From NCBI GenBank assembly GCA_964468125.1, contig CAYXVF010000055.1:1-39578 (forward strand): a stretch of 39,578 nucleotides of DNA, read 5' to 3'. Made by a program: the position numbers and the translations under genes. Shown here one piece after another: positions 7,826 to 16,496 of this stretch. Below the pieces are notes generated by a model. It saw nothing but the letters and a program-made list of their open reading frames with translations. It had not been told where the DNA came from and ran no database searches. The first letter of the stretch is position 1. The number at the start of each line of letters is the position of its first letter. The DNA comes from CAYXVF01 sp964468125 (GTDB lineage: Bacteria > Myxococcota > XYA12-FULL-58-9 > CAYXVF01).

Positions 7826-9181
7826 ATGGCGAGTGCAACAGGTCGCGGTTCCTTTGGCCGCCTGGGATTCATCCTTGCCGCCACCGGCTCGGCGGTGGGG
7901 CTCGGCAATCTCTGGAAGTTTCCCTACATGACCTACGCCAACGAGGGTGGCTCCTTTGTGCTCGTCTACCTCATCTCCGTTGCGCTCATCGGTGGCCCGA
8001 TCATGCTCGCCGAGATCGTAATCGGTCGGCGTGCGCAGGCGAGCCCGGTCGGCGCCCTGCAAAAACTGGCCGAGGAGGTCAAAAAGTCGCGCGTCTGGGG
8101 ACTCGTTGGCTTCATCTCGATCGCCGGCGGCTTCATCATCCTGTCCTATTACTCGGTGGTCGCCGGATGGACGGTTTACTACGTCGGAAAATGCCTGCAG
8201 TGGTCTTTCACGAGCTTTGACCCGGCCGCGGTCGGGCCCGGATTCGGGGCCTTCGTTGCAGACGGGACGATGCAGGTCGGCTTTCATGCGCTCTTCATGG
8301 CGCTGACCATGGGGGTCGTGTTGGGCGGTGTGCACGACGGCATCGAGCGCGTGACCACCGTGCTCATGCCAATGCTCGGCATACTCCTCGCCGTGCTCGT
8401 CGTGAACTCGTTCTTTCAGCCGGGCTTCGCACAGGCCATGTCGTTCTTGTTTCACGTGGGGCCGATCAACGGCAGCGGCATTCTCGAGGCCGTGGGGCAG
8501 AGCTTCTTTTCCCTTTCCCTCGGCATGGGCGCGATGATCACCTACGGCTCTTACGTGTCGAAGAAGGAGTCGATTCCGAAAGCGACGGCCACGGTCGTGT
8601 TCTTCGACACCCTCGTCGGATTCATGGCGGGCATCATCATGCTGACAATCATCTACAGCGCCGAGGATCAGAGTGCGTTCAGCGCCAGCGCTGCGATTCT
8701 GTTCACCACCATGCCGGTCATGTTCTACAAGATGGGCGGCGGGGCGATTCTTGCTCCGCTCTTCTTCTTCCTCGTGGCAGCGGCTGCTCTGAGCTCGACG
8801 ATTTCACTGCTCGAGGTCGTCGTGGCCTATTTCATCGACAACCTCGGATGGTCTCGTCGGAAGGCGGTGTGGGTCGTTGGGGGGATGATATTTGTGCTCG
8901 GAGTGTTCTCTGCGCTCTCGAATGGGGCGGTCGACTTCTTCGGTGGCTTCTTCGACGCCATGGACTACACCGCCACTAACTGGCTCTTGCCCTTAGGTGG
9001 GCTCGCGATATCGATTTTCGCCGGCTGGGTGCTCTCGGACGCGGTGACGTTGGATGAGATGCAGGCCGGTCACGGTGAGTTCCGTCTGCATTCGGTTTGG
9101 AAGTGGGCTCTGCGCGTGGCCTGTCCCATCGCGATCGTTTCGTTGATCATCGCCGTCCTGAGCGGCCAGACCTTCAACTGA
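7826..9181 (+). CDS. neurotransmitter:sodium symporter family (SNF) transporter
   Basis: A 451-residue inner-membrane transporter of the NSS/SNF family (LeuT fold), which couples Na+ entry to uptake of amino acids or related amines. The N-terminal RLGFILAATGSAVGLGNLWK is the family hallmark in TM1, including the unwound Na+/substrate site, and FPYMTYANEGGSFVLVY follows in TM2. About 11-12 hydrophobic segments are visible, and the length fits bacterial members. ATG 7826 is chosen over an upstream TTG at 7814 because GGGGG precedes it by five bases and the protein then starts at the usual place. Substrate cannot be read from sequence. It is preceded by a structured leader and followed by the 15-bp repeat array. 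Confidence 0.95.
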   Translation: MASATGRGSFGRLGFILAATGSAVGLGNLWKFPYMTYANEGGSFVLVYLISVALIGGPIMLAEIVIGRRAQASPVGALQKLAEEVKKSRVWGLVGFISIAGGFIILSYYSVVAGWTVYYVGKCLQWSFTSFDPAAVGPGFGAFVADGTMQVGFHALFMALTMGVVLGGVHDGIERVTTVLMPMLGILLAVLVVNSFFQPGFAQAMSFLFHVGPINGSGILEAVGQSFFSLSLGMGAMITYGSYVSKKESIPKATATVVFFDTLVGFMAGIIMLTIIYSAEDQSAFSASAAILFTTMPVMFYKMGGGAILAPLFFFLVAAAALSSTISLLEVVVAYFIDNLGWSRRKAVWVVGGMIFVLGVFSALSNGAVDFFGGFFDAMDYTATNWLLPLGGLAISIFAGWVLSDAVTLDEMQAGHGEFRLHSVWKWALRVACPIAIVSLIIAVLSGQTFN

Positions 9182-9235
9182 CGCGCTGTAGGCGCGGGTG
9201 CGAGGCCGCGTGCCTCTCGTGCGGGAGGCTCGCCC

Positions 9236-9415
9236 CTGCCGAGTGGTTACCACCGAGTGGATTCCCACCGAGTGGATTCCCANNNNNNNNNNNNNNNNNN
9301 NNNNNNNNNNNNNNNNNNNNNNNNNNNNNNNNNNNNNNNNNNNNNNNNNNNNNNNNNNNNNNNNNNNNNNNNNNNNNNNNNNCCACCGAGTGGATTCCCA
9401 CCGAGTGGATTCCCA
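9236..9415. repeat. 15-bp tandem repeat array interrupted by an assembly gap
   Basis: The unit CCACCGAGTGGATTC occurs twice in perfect tandem just left of the N run (9250-9264, 9265-9279, then CCA) and twice just right of it (9383-9397, 9398-9412, then CCA). A degenerate copy sits at about 9236-9250. The same unit on both sides shows the gap lies inside one array of unknown length. Each unit contains CCAC-CGA-GTGG and the near-palindrome GGATTCC, so single strands could fold into small hairpins. It lies between the symporter stop and the TPR/barrel gene and belongs to no convincing reading frame. Confidence 0.9.
9283..9382. other. assembly gap (100 N)
   Basis: Exactly 100 undetermined bases, the usual placeholder for a gap of unknown size. 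Identical tandem repeat units flank it, which explains why assembly failed here. Confidence 0.99.
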
Positions 9416-9458
9416 GTCGGTTTTGCGGTTCAATTTGGCGTAGGTACCAGGGGAACAC

Positions 9459-10775
9459 ATGCTTGCCACGACCACCGTACTCGCGCTCGCTCTGATCGCG
9501 ACGCCCGAAGAGGCCTACGCGCTGCTGGACGAGGTTCCTGCGCTCGTCGAAGCTGATGATTTGTCCGGTGCTCTCGCCAAGGCGGAACAGGCCGTTGCCG
9601 CCGACCCGGAGAACTTCGACGCCATGAGCATCGCCGCCGCGCTGGCGGAGAAGACCGGTGACTTGCAGCGCGCCCTCGAGCTTCAGAAGTCGATTCTCGC
9701 CTTCGACGCGAACGCGGACGAAGCGAGGCTCGCCATCGCGCGCCTAGAATTCGTTCTCGGAAACAAAGACGCCGCCCGTGCCATGACCGAGGAGCTCCTC
9801 GAACGGCATCCGCAGTCCGAGGAGGCGCTCGCGCTCAGAAAATCGATCCGCATCGGCAAACCGTTCGAGGCTCCAGCATCGCCGCCCGAGAGTCCACTGA
9901 AGCCACTGGTTCGCTTGGATTTCGTGACCGGCTACGACACGAATCCAACCCTGCTCAGTGAGGAGGCTACCGGCGGCGCAGTGGGTGGCGCGCAGGCGGA
10001 AGACGTTGCGATCACGACGTTGGACGGGACGGTCGGCTTCTTTCACGCAGGGAAAGACCGCCCTCTCACGGTGCTCGGCCGAGTGCGAACGACGCGGGCC
10101 TTCGACCCGAGCCCGAGCGTACAAAACGCCCTCGCCTCGACCGTGGGGGTGAGTGGCATCGGTCGCCGACGACTGGCCGAAAACGTGCTCGGAATCGCCG
10201 ACCTGCGCTACCAGGCGTTGTGGACCGACGGCTACGGCAACTTCATTCAGCACTTCATCGCGCCCAGTGCGCTCGCGTCCTACGAGACGGGAATTCATCA
10301 GCTTCGCGCGCTCGCAGGGCTCGAAATGCGCTTCTTCGATGAGAACGTGAGCGACAGCGTCACGCCGCGGCTCGCGTTGCGCGACACGATCGACCTCGGC
10401 GATCTCATGCTCATCTTCGACGTAGGAGGCCGTCTTGCCATCGACATCACCAGCGCGGACGGCGAATTCGATACGGACTACGTCGGCTCGCAGGAGCTCA
10501 GTACGCTCCTCTTTGGTCAGTACGAGCTCGCCGAGAACTTCACGGCTTTTGCTGCGACGGATTTTCGCTGGCGTTCCTTTGACACGCGCGTCAACGGTGA
10601 CGGGGAGCAATTCGATCCGCGGGAGACCTTGATTCAGATTCTCGCCGGGCTGCGATATCGCCTCGATATCTTCGAGCTGCACCTCGAGTACTCCTACTCG
10701 ACGGCGCAGGCGTCGGTCGTTCGGGCTTTTGATCGGCAACAGATCACCGGCGGCGTCCGGGTCTGGTACTACTGA
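9459..10775 (+). CDS. TPR domain plus outer-membrane beta-barrel protein
   Basis: A 438-residue exported protein. After a short signal peptide (MLATTTVLALALIA), residues about 15-130 form TPR-like helical repeats (ALAKAEQAVAADPENFDAMS, then ALELQKSILAFDANADEARL). After a Pro-rich hinge near 135-150, the rest alternates polar and hydrophobic residues as in outer-membrane strands (VRLDFVTGYDTNPTLL onward) and ends with aromatic VWYY, the usual barrel-insertion signature. TPR-plus-barrel architecture recalls surface lipoprotein assembly modulators (Slam) and other TPR-linked porins; I cannot tell which. ATG 9459 has AGGGG seven bases upstream. It is followed after 12 bases by the FecR-domain gene, with which it probably forms an operon. 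Confidence 0.75.
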   Translation: MLATTTVLALALIATPEEAYALLDEVPALVEADDLSGALAKAEQAVAADPENFDAMSIAAALAEKTGDLQRALELQKSILAFDANADEARLAIARLEFVLGNKDAARAMTEELLERHPQSEEALALRKSIRIGKPFEAPASPPESPLKPLVRLDFVTGYDTNPTLLSEEATGGAVGGAQAEDVAITTLDGTVGFFHAGKDRPLTVLGRVRTTRAFDPSPSVQNALASTVGVSGIGRRRLAENVLGIADLRYQALWTDGYGNFIQHFIAPSALASYETGIHQLRALAGLEMRFFDENVSDSVTPRLALRDTIDLGDLMLIFDVGGRLAIDITSADGEFDTDYVGSQELSTLLFGQYELAENFTAFAATDFRWRSFDTRVNGDGEQFDPRETLIQILAGLRYRLDIFELHLEYSYSTAQASVVRAFDRQQITGGVRVWYY

Positions 10776-10787
10776 GGGGGAGCAACC

Positions 10788-11558
10788 ATGACGAGCGTCG
10801 TCCTACTCGCAGCCATGAACTTCGGCGCCCCCGCGACGGCCCTGACCATCGTTGGATCGGTGGAGGCGCGTTTCGAGGGAGCGAGCCAACCGGTGGAGCG
10901 CCTCGACGAGGTTCCCGAAGGTGCGGTGGTGTCCACCCGGGCGAGCTCGCGCGCAACCTTTCGCCTCGCGAGCGGCACGCTCCTTCGAATGGGGCCGAAC
11001 ACGGTCCTGACTCTGAGACGCCTCGAACACGACGAGAAAGTCCCCGCGCGTCGTAAGGAAACGGTTCAGCTCAAGGCGGGGCGCATCTGGGCGAGCGTTT
11101 TGTCTCTCTTTGGCGCGGACTCGAAGTTCGAGGTGGAGGGCAAGACCGCGGTGGCGGGTGTCCGAGGTACCTCCTTTTTCATGAGCAATGACGGAACCAG
11201 CGAAACGGTCACCCTCGAGGAGGGGGCTGTGGATGTGCAGCTCGAGGGTGAGAGCATCGAGCTCGATCAACCGGGACAATCTCTCGATGTCGAGACCCGA
11301 GAGATCAGCCAACTGTCAGCCAATGCGATCGGACAGCTGCAAAACGAGACGGGCGGCAGCGGCAGCAAAGCGCTGCAACAGCTCGGCGCTGGGCCAAGTC
11401 GCGAGCAACCGGAAGCGCAGCCCAACACGCTCGTCGTGCGTCAGGAAATCAACGGGCAGGACGAAGTCGCGGACAGCAACGTGACCCTCGACAACGATCC
11501 GGCGACGGAAGTTCGGGATATCGCCGACGTGATCATTCGCTTGGTGCCCGAGGATTGA
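10788..11558 (+). CDS. exported FecR-domain protein
   Basis: A 256-residue protein with an N-terminal signal peptide (MTSVVLLAAMNFGAPATALT) and a FecR domain at about 20-165. VVSTRASSRATFRLASGTLL, then GPNTVLTL and later AVAGVRGTSFF are the characteristic beta-repeat segments of the family. The C-terminal 90 residues are Gln/Asn/Glu-rich and probably disordered. Classical FecR relays ferric-citrate signals to a sigma factor; this one has no N-terminal anti-sigma region and no sigma-factor neighbour, so it is more likely a periplasmic ligand- or glycan-binding module working with the preceding TPR/barrel protein. ATG 10788 has a GGGGGAG ribosome-binding site. Confidence 0.85.
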   Translation: MTSVVLLAAMNFGAPATALTIVGSVEARFEGASQPVERLDEVPEGAVVSTRASSRATFRLASGTLLRMGPNTVLTLRRLEHDEKVPARRKETVQLKAGRIWASVLSLFGADSKFEVEGKTAVAGVRGTSFFMSNDGTSETVTLEEGAVDVQLEGESIELDQPGQSLDVETREISQLSANAIGQLQNETGGSGSKALQQLGAGPSREQPEAQPNTLVVRQEINGQDEVADSNVTLDNDPATEVRDIADVIIRLVPED

Positions 11559-11603
11559 TTCAATCCGTGAGCGGTGGCGGCCGTTTCCCAGAGTGCGCTC
11601 GTT

Positions 11604-13646
11604 TCAAGCCGCGCGCGCGGGCGCATGCCGTTGAAGGCCCTCCAAGGCGCGAACCAGCTCGAGTTCCGTGTTGACGTCGTAGCTCGCGCCCCCGAAGCGG
11701 CGCTTCTCGTAGTGGTCGATGGCGCGCAAGAGCAGGGCCCCGCGCCAGTCCGCGACGTTCGTGAGCTCCGCTGCGGCCTCCGGGAAGGTCAGGTGTGCTT
11801 CCAAGGGCCGCCCCCGAGCGCTCTCGAGAGCGCGTTGGATCGCGAGGGCAAGGGCGTCATCGCGAAGTGACGTTCGTCGGCGCCGGAACATGACGAGTGC
11901 ACCGATGAGCAAGGCAGCGAGCAAGAGAACCAAGCTGATGCGCTGGAGCTGAGTCCTGTCGAGCCCCGAGACGATCGAGATGTCACCAAATTTCTCTTCG
12001 AGTTTGGTGGCGAGCTCGCGCTGCTCCATCAGTCCGTAGTCCAGCACGTAATCGTCCCAGGCCCGCCGAGCCCTCTCGATGAGCAGGGCGAGCGGGCTCA
12101 GGGTGCCGCCCTCGAAGGGCGGTGTTGCGTCGTCTAGGACCCATCCGACACCCGGCTGGTACCATTCGATCCAAGCATGGGCGTTGTTGAGTCCGAACAC
12201 GACCGTGTCCGAGACCTCATCCCAGACGCCGCCCTGGAACCCACCGATCACCCGCGCAGGAACCCCAACGGATCGGAGCATCGTCGCGAAGGCGGTGGCG
12301 AAGTGCTCGCAATGCCCTGCCCGTGCCTCGAGTACAAATTCGGTCAGCGGGTCGCTCGAGCCAGAAGTCGGCTGCTCCAGCGTGTATTGGAATTCGTTGA
12401 GGAACCATCTGCGCAAAGCGACGGCTTTTTGGTACGGGGTCTGTGCGTTCTGCGTAACCTGCTTCGCGAGCTCCACGACCCTCGAATCGATCGCATCAGG
12501 CAGCTCGAGCCAGGATCGCATGGCTGCCGCAGGGATGGGAGCGGAGCTTGCCTGCGGCACCGCGGGGCGCGAGGCCACCACGTTCCCCTGGACGGAGTAG
12601 CGAATAGGCCCGGTCAAAGGCGCATCGAGGTAGACGTCGCCACTGGCTGTCCGCTCATGAATGCGAGCTCGAAAGGACGGGTTTGCATTGCCACCGGAGC
12701 GAATTCGGATTCGCTCCGCGGGCCCGAGGGTGAGCAATCTCGAGCCTGCGACGGGCTGCAGAAAGACCTCGTAGCGTCGCACCGGACCCAGCTCGGCCTG
12801 CTTCTGAAGGTCACGTGGCCCGAGGGCGACACTGCGACCGCGCCGATCGAAACCGTCCTTCGTGAGTCGGTCGTAGGTGGCCGCCCGCAGATAGAGCCCG
12901 CGTCCGTACTCGATGTAGGAGAGTCCCGTTACGCGGGCGACGATTTCAGACGACATCGCAGCGCGTGGGGGGCTGCTCAAGGAGACGCGATCCGGAAGCC
13001 GGCGCCCCTGCATTGCGACGCCGAAGCTGCCGATTCCCACGCGGGGGAAGGCGAGAAACAAGACGAGGGTGCCGGAGAGAATGATGAGACTGAGTACTCC
13101 GCTCACCGCGAAGAATGTGATGGTGACCACGTCCCGGCGAGCCATCGTCGTCTCAACCGCGGCGCCCCCGCGCCGGTCTGCTTCTCGGTGCGCACCTTCC
13201 ACCAGCTGGCGTGTGACCAGAGCCCAGACCGCAGTGATCGCGTAGATGACAAACGCCGCGCCGTAGGAGATCGCCGTATTGAGACCGGCTCCCGCGAAGA
13301 CCAGTAGGAGCGTGAGCAACAGTGACTGGAGGTCGTGGACCAGGGCCGTGCGTGTGATCACACGGCCCGTCAACAAGCCGACGATGGCGATGGAAGCGCT
13401 CAGGATCAACGCATCGGTTCCACGAGTCATGACCGTCCAGAAGCCGAAGGCGAGGCCCGCGAATCCGATCGCGGTACCGACCCAAGCCGGGGCTGTCTTG
13501 CTGTCCATGTGGGCGCGTCCACCGAGCCACACCGCAGCGATCGACAACCAGGCGAAGAAGGGGAGCTCACCGCCGAGCAAAACGATCAACAGGGCGCTCG
13601 TACACGCCAGCGCAAAGCCGAGCTCGTAGCCGCCTTTGAGTGTCAT
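11604..13646 (-). CDS. TgpA-like membrane transglutaminase (DUF3488-transglutaminase-DUF4129)
   Basis: A 680-residue membrane protein with the three-part TgpA layout: several N-terminal transmembrane helices (about 8-200, DUF3488), an extracytoplasmic transglutaminase-like domain, another membrane helix (569-587) followed by Arg-rich residues, and a DUF4129-type cytoplasmic tail (about 600-665). The catalytic triad is visible: Cys446 in RAGHCEHFATAF, His490 in NNAHAWIEWY and Asp506 in VLDDATPP. The reaction may be protein crosslinking, amide hydrolysis or peptidase activity; members act in the cell envelope. Its start overlaps the DUF58 stop by four bases, and MoxR/DUF58/TgpA clusters are common in bacteria, so a joint envelope or protein-maturation role is likely. 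Confidence 0.93.
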   Translation of the reverse strand: MTLKGGYELGFALACTSALLIVLLGGELPFFAWLSIAAVWLGGRAHMDSKTAPAWVGTAIGFAGLAFGFWTVMTRGTDALILSASIAIVGLLTGRVITRTALVHDLQSLLLTLLLVFAGAGLNTAISYGAAFVIYAITAVWALVTRQLVEGAHREADRRGGAAVETTMARRDVVTITFFAVSGVLSLIILSGTLVLFLAFPRVGIGSFGVAMQGRRLPDRVSLSSPPRAAMSSEIVARVTGLSYIEYGRGLYLRAATYDRLTKDGFDRRGRSVALGPRDLQKQAELGPVRRYEVFLQPVAGSRLLTLGPAERIRIRSGGNANPSFRARIHERTASGDVYLDAPLTGPIRYSVQGNVVASRPAVPQASSAPIPAAAMRSWLELPDAIDSRVVELAKQVTQNAQTPYQKAVALRRWFLNEFQYTLEQPTSGSSDPLTEFVLEARAGHCEHFATAFATMLRSVGVPARVIGGFQGGVWDEVSDTVVFGLNNAHAWIEWYQPGVGWVLDDATPPFEGGTLSPLALLIERARRAWDDYVLDYGLMEQRELATKLEEKFGDISIVSGLDRTQLQRISLVLLLAALLIGALVMFRRRRTSLRDDALALAIQRALESARGRPLEAHLTFPEAAAELTNVADWRGALLLRAIDHYEKRRFGGASYDVNTELELVRALEGLQRHAPARAA

Positions 13647-14749
13647 GCGACGTCTGCTCCCCGGCTCACCCGTTCCGGATCGAGCTGGAGTTCGACATGG
13701 GCTGGCGCTGCCGCACCCTTTGCGGCGATCGCGATCCGCGCGCCGGCGAGGGAGGTGGAGGGCAGGGCAGGGGAGGCGTGAACGTCGATGCGGGCGAGGG
13801 CGAGGAGGATCTCCATGCGCTGGCGGTCACCGCCTCGCGACGGAAGCGTCGCACCGGGGATGCGCAGACCGACCCGGAGTCCGTTGCGAAGGAGCTCTTC
13901 GGCAACGGATCCGGTGACGGCGATCGCGTGCTCGATCGCCTCTTCGAGCGCGGAATCGTATTCCGGCAGGTAGAGCTCGAGGGTGACCTCTCGTCCCGCC
14001 ATGGCCTCGGTCTCGACCACTACCATTCGCCGGGAGCGAGCCGCCCGTCTCCAGCGGACCCGTCGCAAGTCGTCGCCGGGGCGATAGGCGCGGAGGTCAA
14101 AATAGTCTTCGCCTATTCCGGCCCGACCGGCCGCGGATTCGCCGCGGCGGGAGACCAACGCGCGACTGAGCTCCGACACGTCTACCTGGCGGGGCACTGC
14201 CCAGAATGTCGCCGCGGGAAGCCGAACCGGGCGCGTTTTGATGAAGAATCCAAACGGGAAGCGCGTCGTCGCGTCCGCCTGGAGAATCCGGTAGGCGCCT
14301 CGGCACAGGGGGGTGAGACGTGCGAGGACTTGCTGCTCGTCGTTCGGCGCCATGCGGAGCATGTAGGGGGCTCTTGCCGCCTCCTCACCCGCCGGACCTT
14401 CCAAGGCGATGCTCGTTTCGATCCCGAAGACCGAGCGATTCGACGAGTTTCGAAGGGTGACACCGAACGCGGTGGCTCGTCCAACGCGCGCCTCCAAAGG
14501 AGGCGTGATCGCGATCGCCAGCGGACGAAGCGTGGCTTCGCTCAGCACGCCGGAAATCACGATGCCGCTGAGTACCAAGCCCCAGCCGAGAAAGAGCAGA
14601 TTGTTGCCCGTATTGATCGCGGCGAAGCCAACGAAGAATGCGAGGCCGACGATCACCTTCCCCTCGCGGGTGAAGGTCAGCGAGCGTGGCGCGTTGGCCC
14701 AAAACCGACGCCACCAATAGCGTGGGCTCCACCAGGCCGTCATCAGCAT
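13643..14749 (-). CDS. DUF58 membrane protein
   Basis: A 368-residue protein with two hydrophobic segments near residues 31-70 and the DUF58 signature GEDYFDLRAYRPGDDLRRVR at 213-232, followed by WRRAARSRRMVV. DUF58 proteins carry a von Willebrand A-like fold and are almost always encoded next to a MoxR ATPase, which is thought to remodel or load metal into the VWA partner. Here it lies between MoxR and the TgpA-like gene, overlapping the first by one base (TGATG) and the second by four. Its exact biochemical role is not established. Confidence 0.92.
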   Translation of the reverse strand: MLMTAWWSPRYWWRRFWANAPRSLTFTREGKVIVGLAFFVGFAAINTGNNLLFLGWGLVLSGIVISGVLSEATLRPLAIAITPPLEARVGRATAFGVTLRNSSNRSVFGIETSIALEGPAGEEAARAPYMLRMAPNDEQQVLARLTPLCRGAYRILQADATTRFPFGFFIKTRPVRLPAATFWAVPRQVDVSELSRALVSRRGESAAGRAGIGEDYFDLRAYRPGDDLRRVRWRRAARSRRMVVVETEAMAGREVTLELYLPEYDSALEEAIEHAIAVTGSVAEELLRNGLRVGLRIPGATLPSRGGDRQRMEILLALARIDVHASPALPSTSLAGARIAIAAKGAAAPAHVELQLDPERVSRGADVA

Positions 14750-15729
14750 CAGCGTGGGACTGGGACTTGGCCGACAATTTCGTCGAGAATTGCGTCGGCG
14801 GTGGTTCGCGCGCCGGACATGGAGGAGCTGCCTCCAACGGTGAGTCGGTGGCCCATGGCGGCACGCACGAGAGCCTTGATGTCATCTGGGGTGACGAAGT
14901 CCCGCCCGTCCATGAACGCCCAGGCGCGCGCGATCGCGGCGAAGGCGACCGAGCCGCGAGGTGAAACGCCGAGCAGTACATCCGGATGGTTGCGGGTTCC
15001 CGCGACGATCGACAGCAAGTACTTCGCCACTGGTTCCGCAAGCCGAACACGGTCGACGAGCTCCTGAGTGGCGATCACCGCGCGTGTCGTGAACACGGGG
15101 GCCAGGCTTTCGAGAGCGAGCTCAGGCGCCCGTGGATTGGTGAGTAGGGCCACTTCGTCATCGGCGGGCGGATAGCCGAGCGACAAACACACCATGAACC
15201 GGTCCAGCTGGGACTCCGGCAGTGGGTAGGCTCCGTGGTGTTCGACGGGGTTTTGCGTTGCGAGGACGATGAAGGGCGATTCGAGGACATGGGTCTGGTC
15301 GTCCATACTCACCTGACGATCGGCCATCGCTTCGAGCATGGCCGATTGGGTCTTCGGAGATGCGCGATTGATTTCGTCCGCGAGGATCACCTGAGCGAAG
15401 ATCGGGCCCCGGCGGAACTCGAGGTGCCCGCTCGCCGGGTCGATCACCTGTACGCCGAGCACGTCCGACGGTAGCATGTCTGACGTGAACTGGATGCGTC
15501 CAAAGGTACAACCCAGCACGCGGGCAACGGTTCGTGCGAGCGTCGTCTTGCCGACTCCGGGCACGTCTTCGAGTAGGACGTGTCCACGTGCGCAGGCGCA
15601 GGCGAGAATGAGCCGCGACGCTTGGTCTGCACCCCGAAGCACCGTGCCGATCGATTCGACGGAGCGGGAGAGAAGGTCGCGGGCTCGAGTGGCGTCGATG
15701 GTGTTCGGGAGCGGGGAGCTGCTCGCCAT
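14749..15729 (-). CDS. MoxR-family AAA+ ATPase
   Basis: A 326-residue AAA+ ATPase of the MoxR group, chaperone-like enzymes that mature VWA-domain partners. Visible are Walker A VPGVGKTT (56-63), the MoxR-typical FTSDMLPSDVLG (81-92), Walker B VILADEINR (114-122), and sensor-1 ATQNPVEHHGAYPLPE, a MoxR hallmark. The C-terminal lid helices end in MGHRLTVGG. It has no signal or membrane segment and is cytoplasmic. It begins the coupled MoxR-DUF58-TgpA set, with the Nudix gene 80 bases upstream on the same strand. Confidence 0.95.
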   Translation of the reverse strand: MASSSPLPNTIDATRARDLLSRSVESIGTVLRGADQASRLILACACARGHVLLEDVPGVGKTTLARTVARVLGCTFGRIQFTSDMLPSDVLGVQVIDPASGHLEFRRGPIFAQVILADEINRASPKTQSAMLEAMADRQVSMDDQTHVLESPFIVLATQNPVEHHGAYPLPESQLDRFMVCLSLGYPPADDEVALLTNPRAPELALESLAPVFTTRAVIATQELVDRVRLAEPVAKYLLSIVAGTRNHPDVLLGVSPRGSVAFAAIARAWAFMDGRDFVTPDDIKALVRAAMGHRLTVGGSSSMSGARTTADAILDEIVGQVPVPR

Positions 15730-15809
15730 AGCTTTCAGCTTTCCTCGAAATCGGGATCGGACAGGTCTTGGTCTTCAATGTAGCATTTGAGCGCCGCGGC
15801 GCCCGTGGG

Positions 15810-16370
15810 TTACGCAGGTTTTACCACAGCGCGGAGCTTTCGGGCCGCACGGGCGACAGATTCGTCGTCGACTGTCTCCTCGAGCGATTCCAGCGGAAAC
15901 CATCGGGCGCCTTTGACCTCTTCCCCTGCCACGAAGCGGTCATTCTGCGCCATGAGCAGGAACCGCAGGTCGAAATGTTCATGGGGTGGATCGCTCTTGC
16001 GCGCGGGGATCGGGTGCACGTCGACGTCGAAGAGCGCACCGTCTGAGGTCAGGAGGGTGCGATGGACACCTACTTCCTCCTCCACCTCACGCAACGCGGC
16101 CTCGAACGGATTCGCATCCGTCGCCTCGATGTGGCCCCCCGGTTGAAGCCAGCGGTCGAGCTTTGCGTGATGGATCAACAGCAGCGCGTCTGCGCTCGGT
16201 GCCAGGACGAATGCGCTGGCGGTGAAGTGGCCCGGGGTCCAATGATCCCGTTCAAACGCGCGCTCCTCTGCGTCTGCTAGGAGGATCAGCATGCGCTCGA
16301 GGTGAGCGCGTTCGATCTGGTCATGGGGGCGGTGGGCGCGAACCAACTCGCGCGTGCGATCGCTTCTCAT
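15810..16370 (-). CDS. Nudix hydrolase
   Basis: A 186-residue Nudix-fold pyrophosphohydrolase acting on nucleoside-diphosphate derivatives. The Nudix box starts at PGGHIEAT (77-84) and ends in ALREVEEEVG (92-101); the REVEEEVG core has the Mg2+-binding glutamates, while the GGHxEx2D variant at the front is that of a common bacterial subfamily. ATG 16370 is preferred, but it has no clear ribosome-binding site; an in-frame GTG at 16418 would add 16 residues and has GGAG 11 bases upstream, so the start is uncertain. Just past its stop lies the perfect 12-bp palindrome GCGCCGCGGCGC (15791-15802). Substrate unknown; it may share transcription with MoxR. Confidence 0.88.
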   Translation of the reverse strand: MRSDRTRELVRAHRPHDQIERAHLERMLILLADAEERAFERDHWTPGHFTASAFVLAPSADALLLIHHAKLDRWLQPGGHIEATDANPFEAALREVEEEVGVHRTLLTSDGALFDVDVHPIPARKSDPPHEHFDLRFLLMAQNDRFVAGEEVKGARWFPLESLEETVDDESVARAARKLRAVVKPA

Positions 16371-16496
16371 GACTGAAAAGGTGTGCACGTTCCACGAGGT
16401 TGAGCCAAGGGGTGGCACGCACGATGGTGCTCCGCCATAGTGGAGCAGCCCGCCAATCCTCGAAGCGTGGTTGCGGGCGATGATGATGGAGGTGAG

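Noticed and set aside
7643..8455. Long N-terminal extension of the hypothetical gene at 7142-7642
   Set aside because: The extension is antisense to the symporter gene and consists of Glu/His/Arg-rich low-complexity sequence; ATG 7642 gives a compact protein.
9250..9415. Possible CRISPR array
   Set aside because: The 15-bp units are directly adjacent with no spacers, and no cas gene is in the window.
9251..9415. Pentapeptide-repeat protein encoded by the 15-bp repeat
   Set aside because: Several frames are open through it on both strands, but none has a start codon with a ribosome-binding site and the gap prevents checking continuity.
13640..15067. 475-codon open frame on the plus strand
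   Set aside because: It lies opposite DUF58 and MoxR, both of which have clear family motifs; its own translation is Arg/Gly-rich with no recognisable domain.
16389..16410. Possible sigma-54 promoter (TGGCAC) ahead of the metalloprotease
   Set aside because: The -12 element TTGC is absent at the required spacing.
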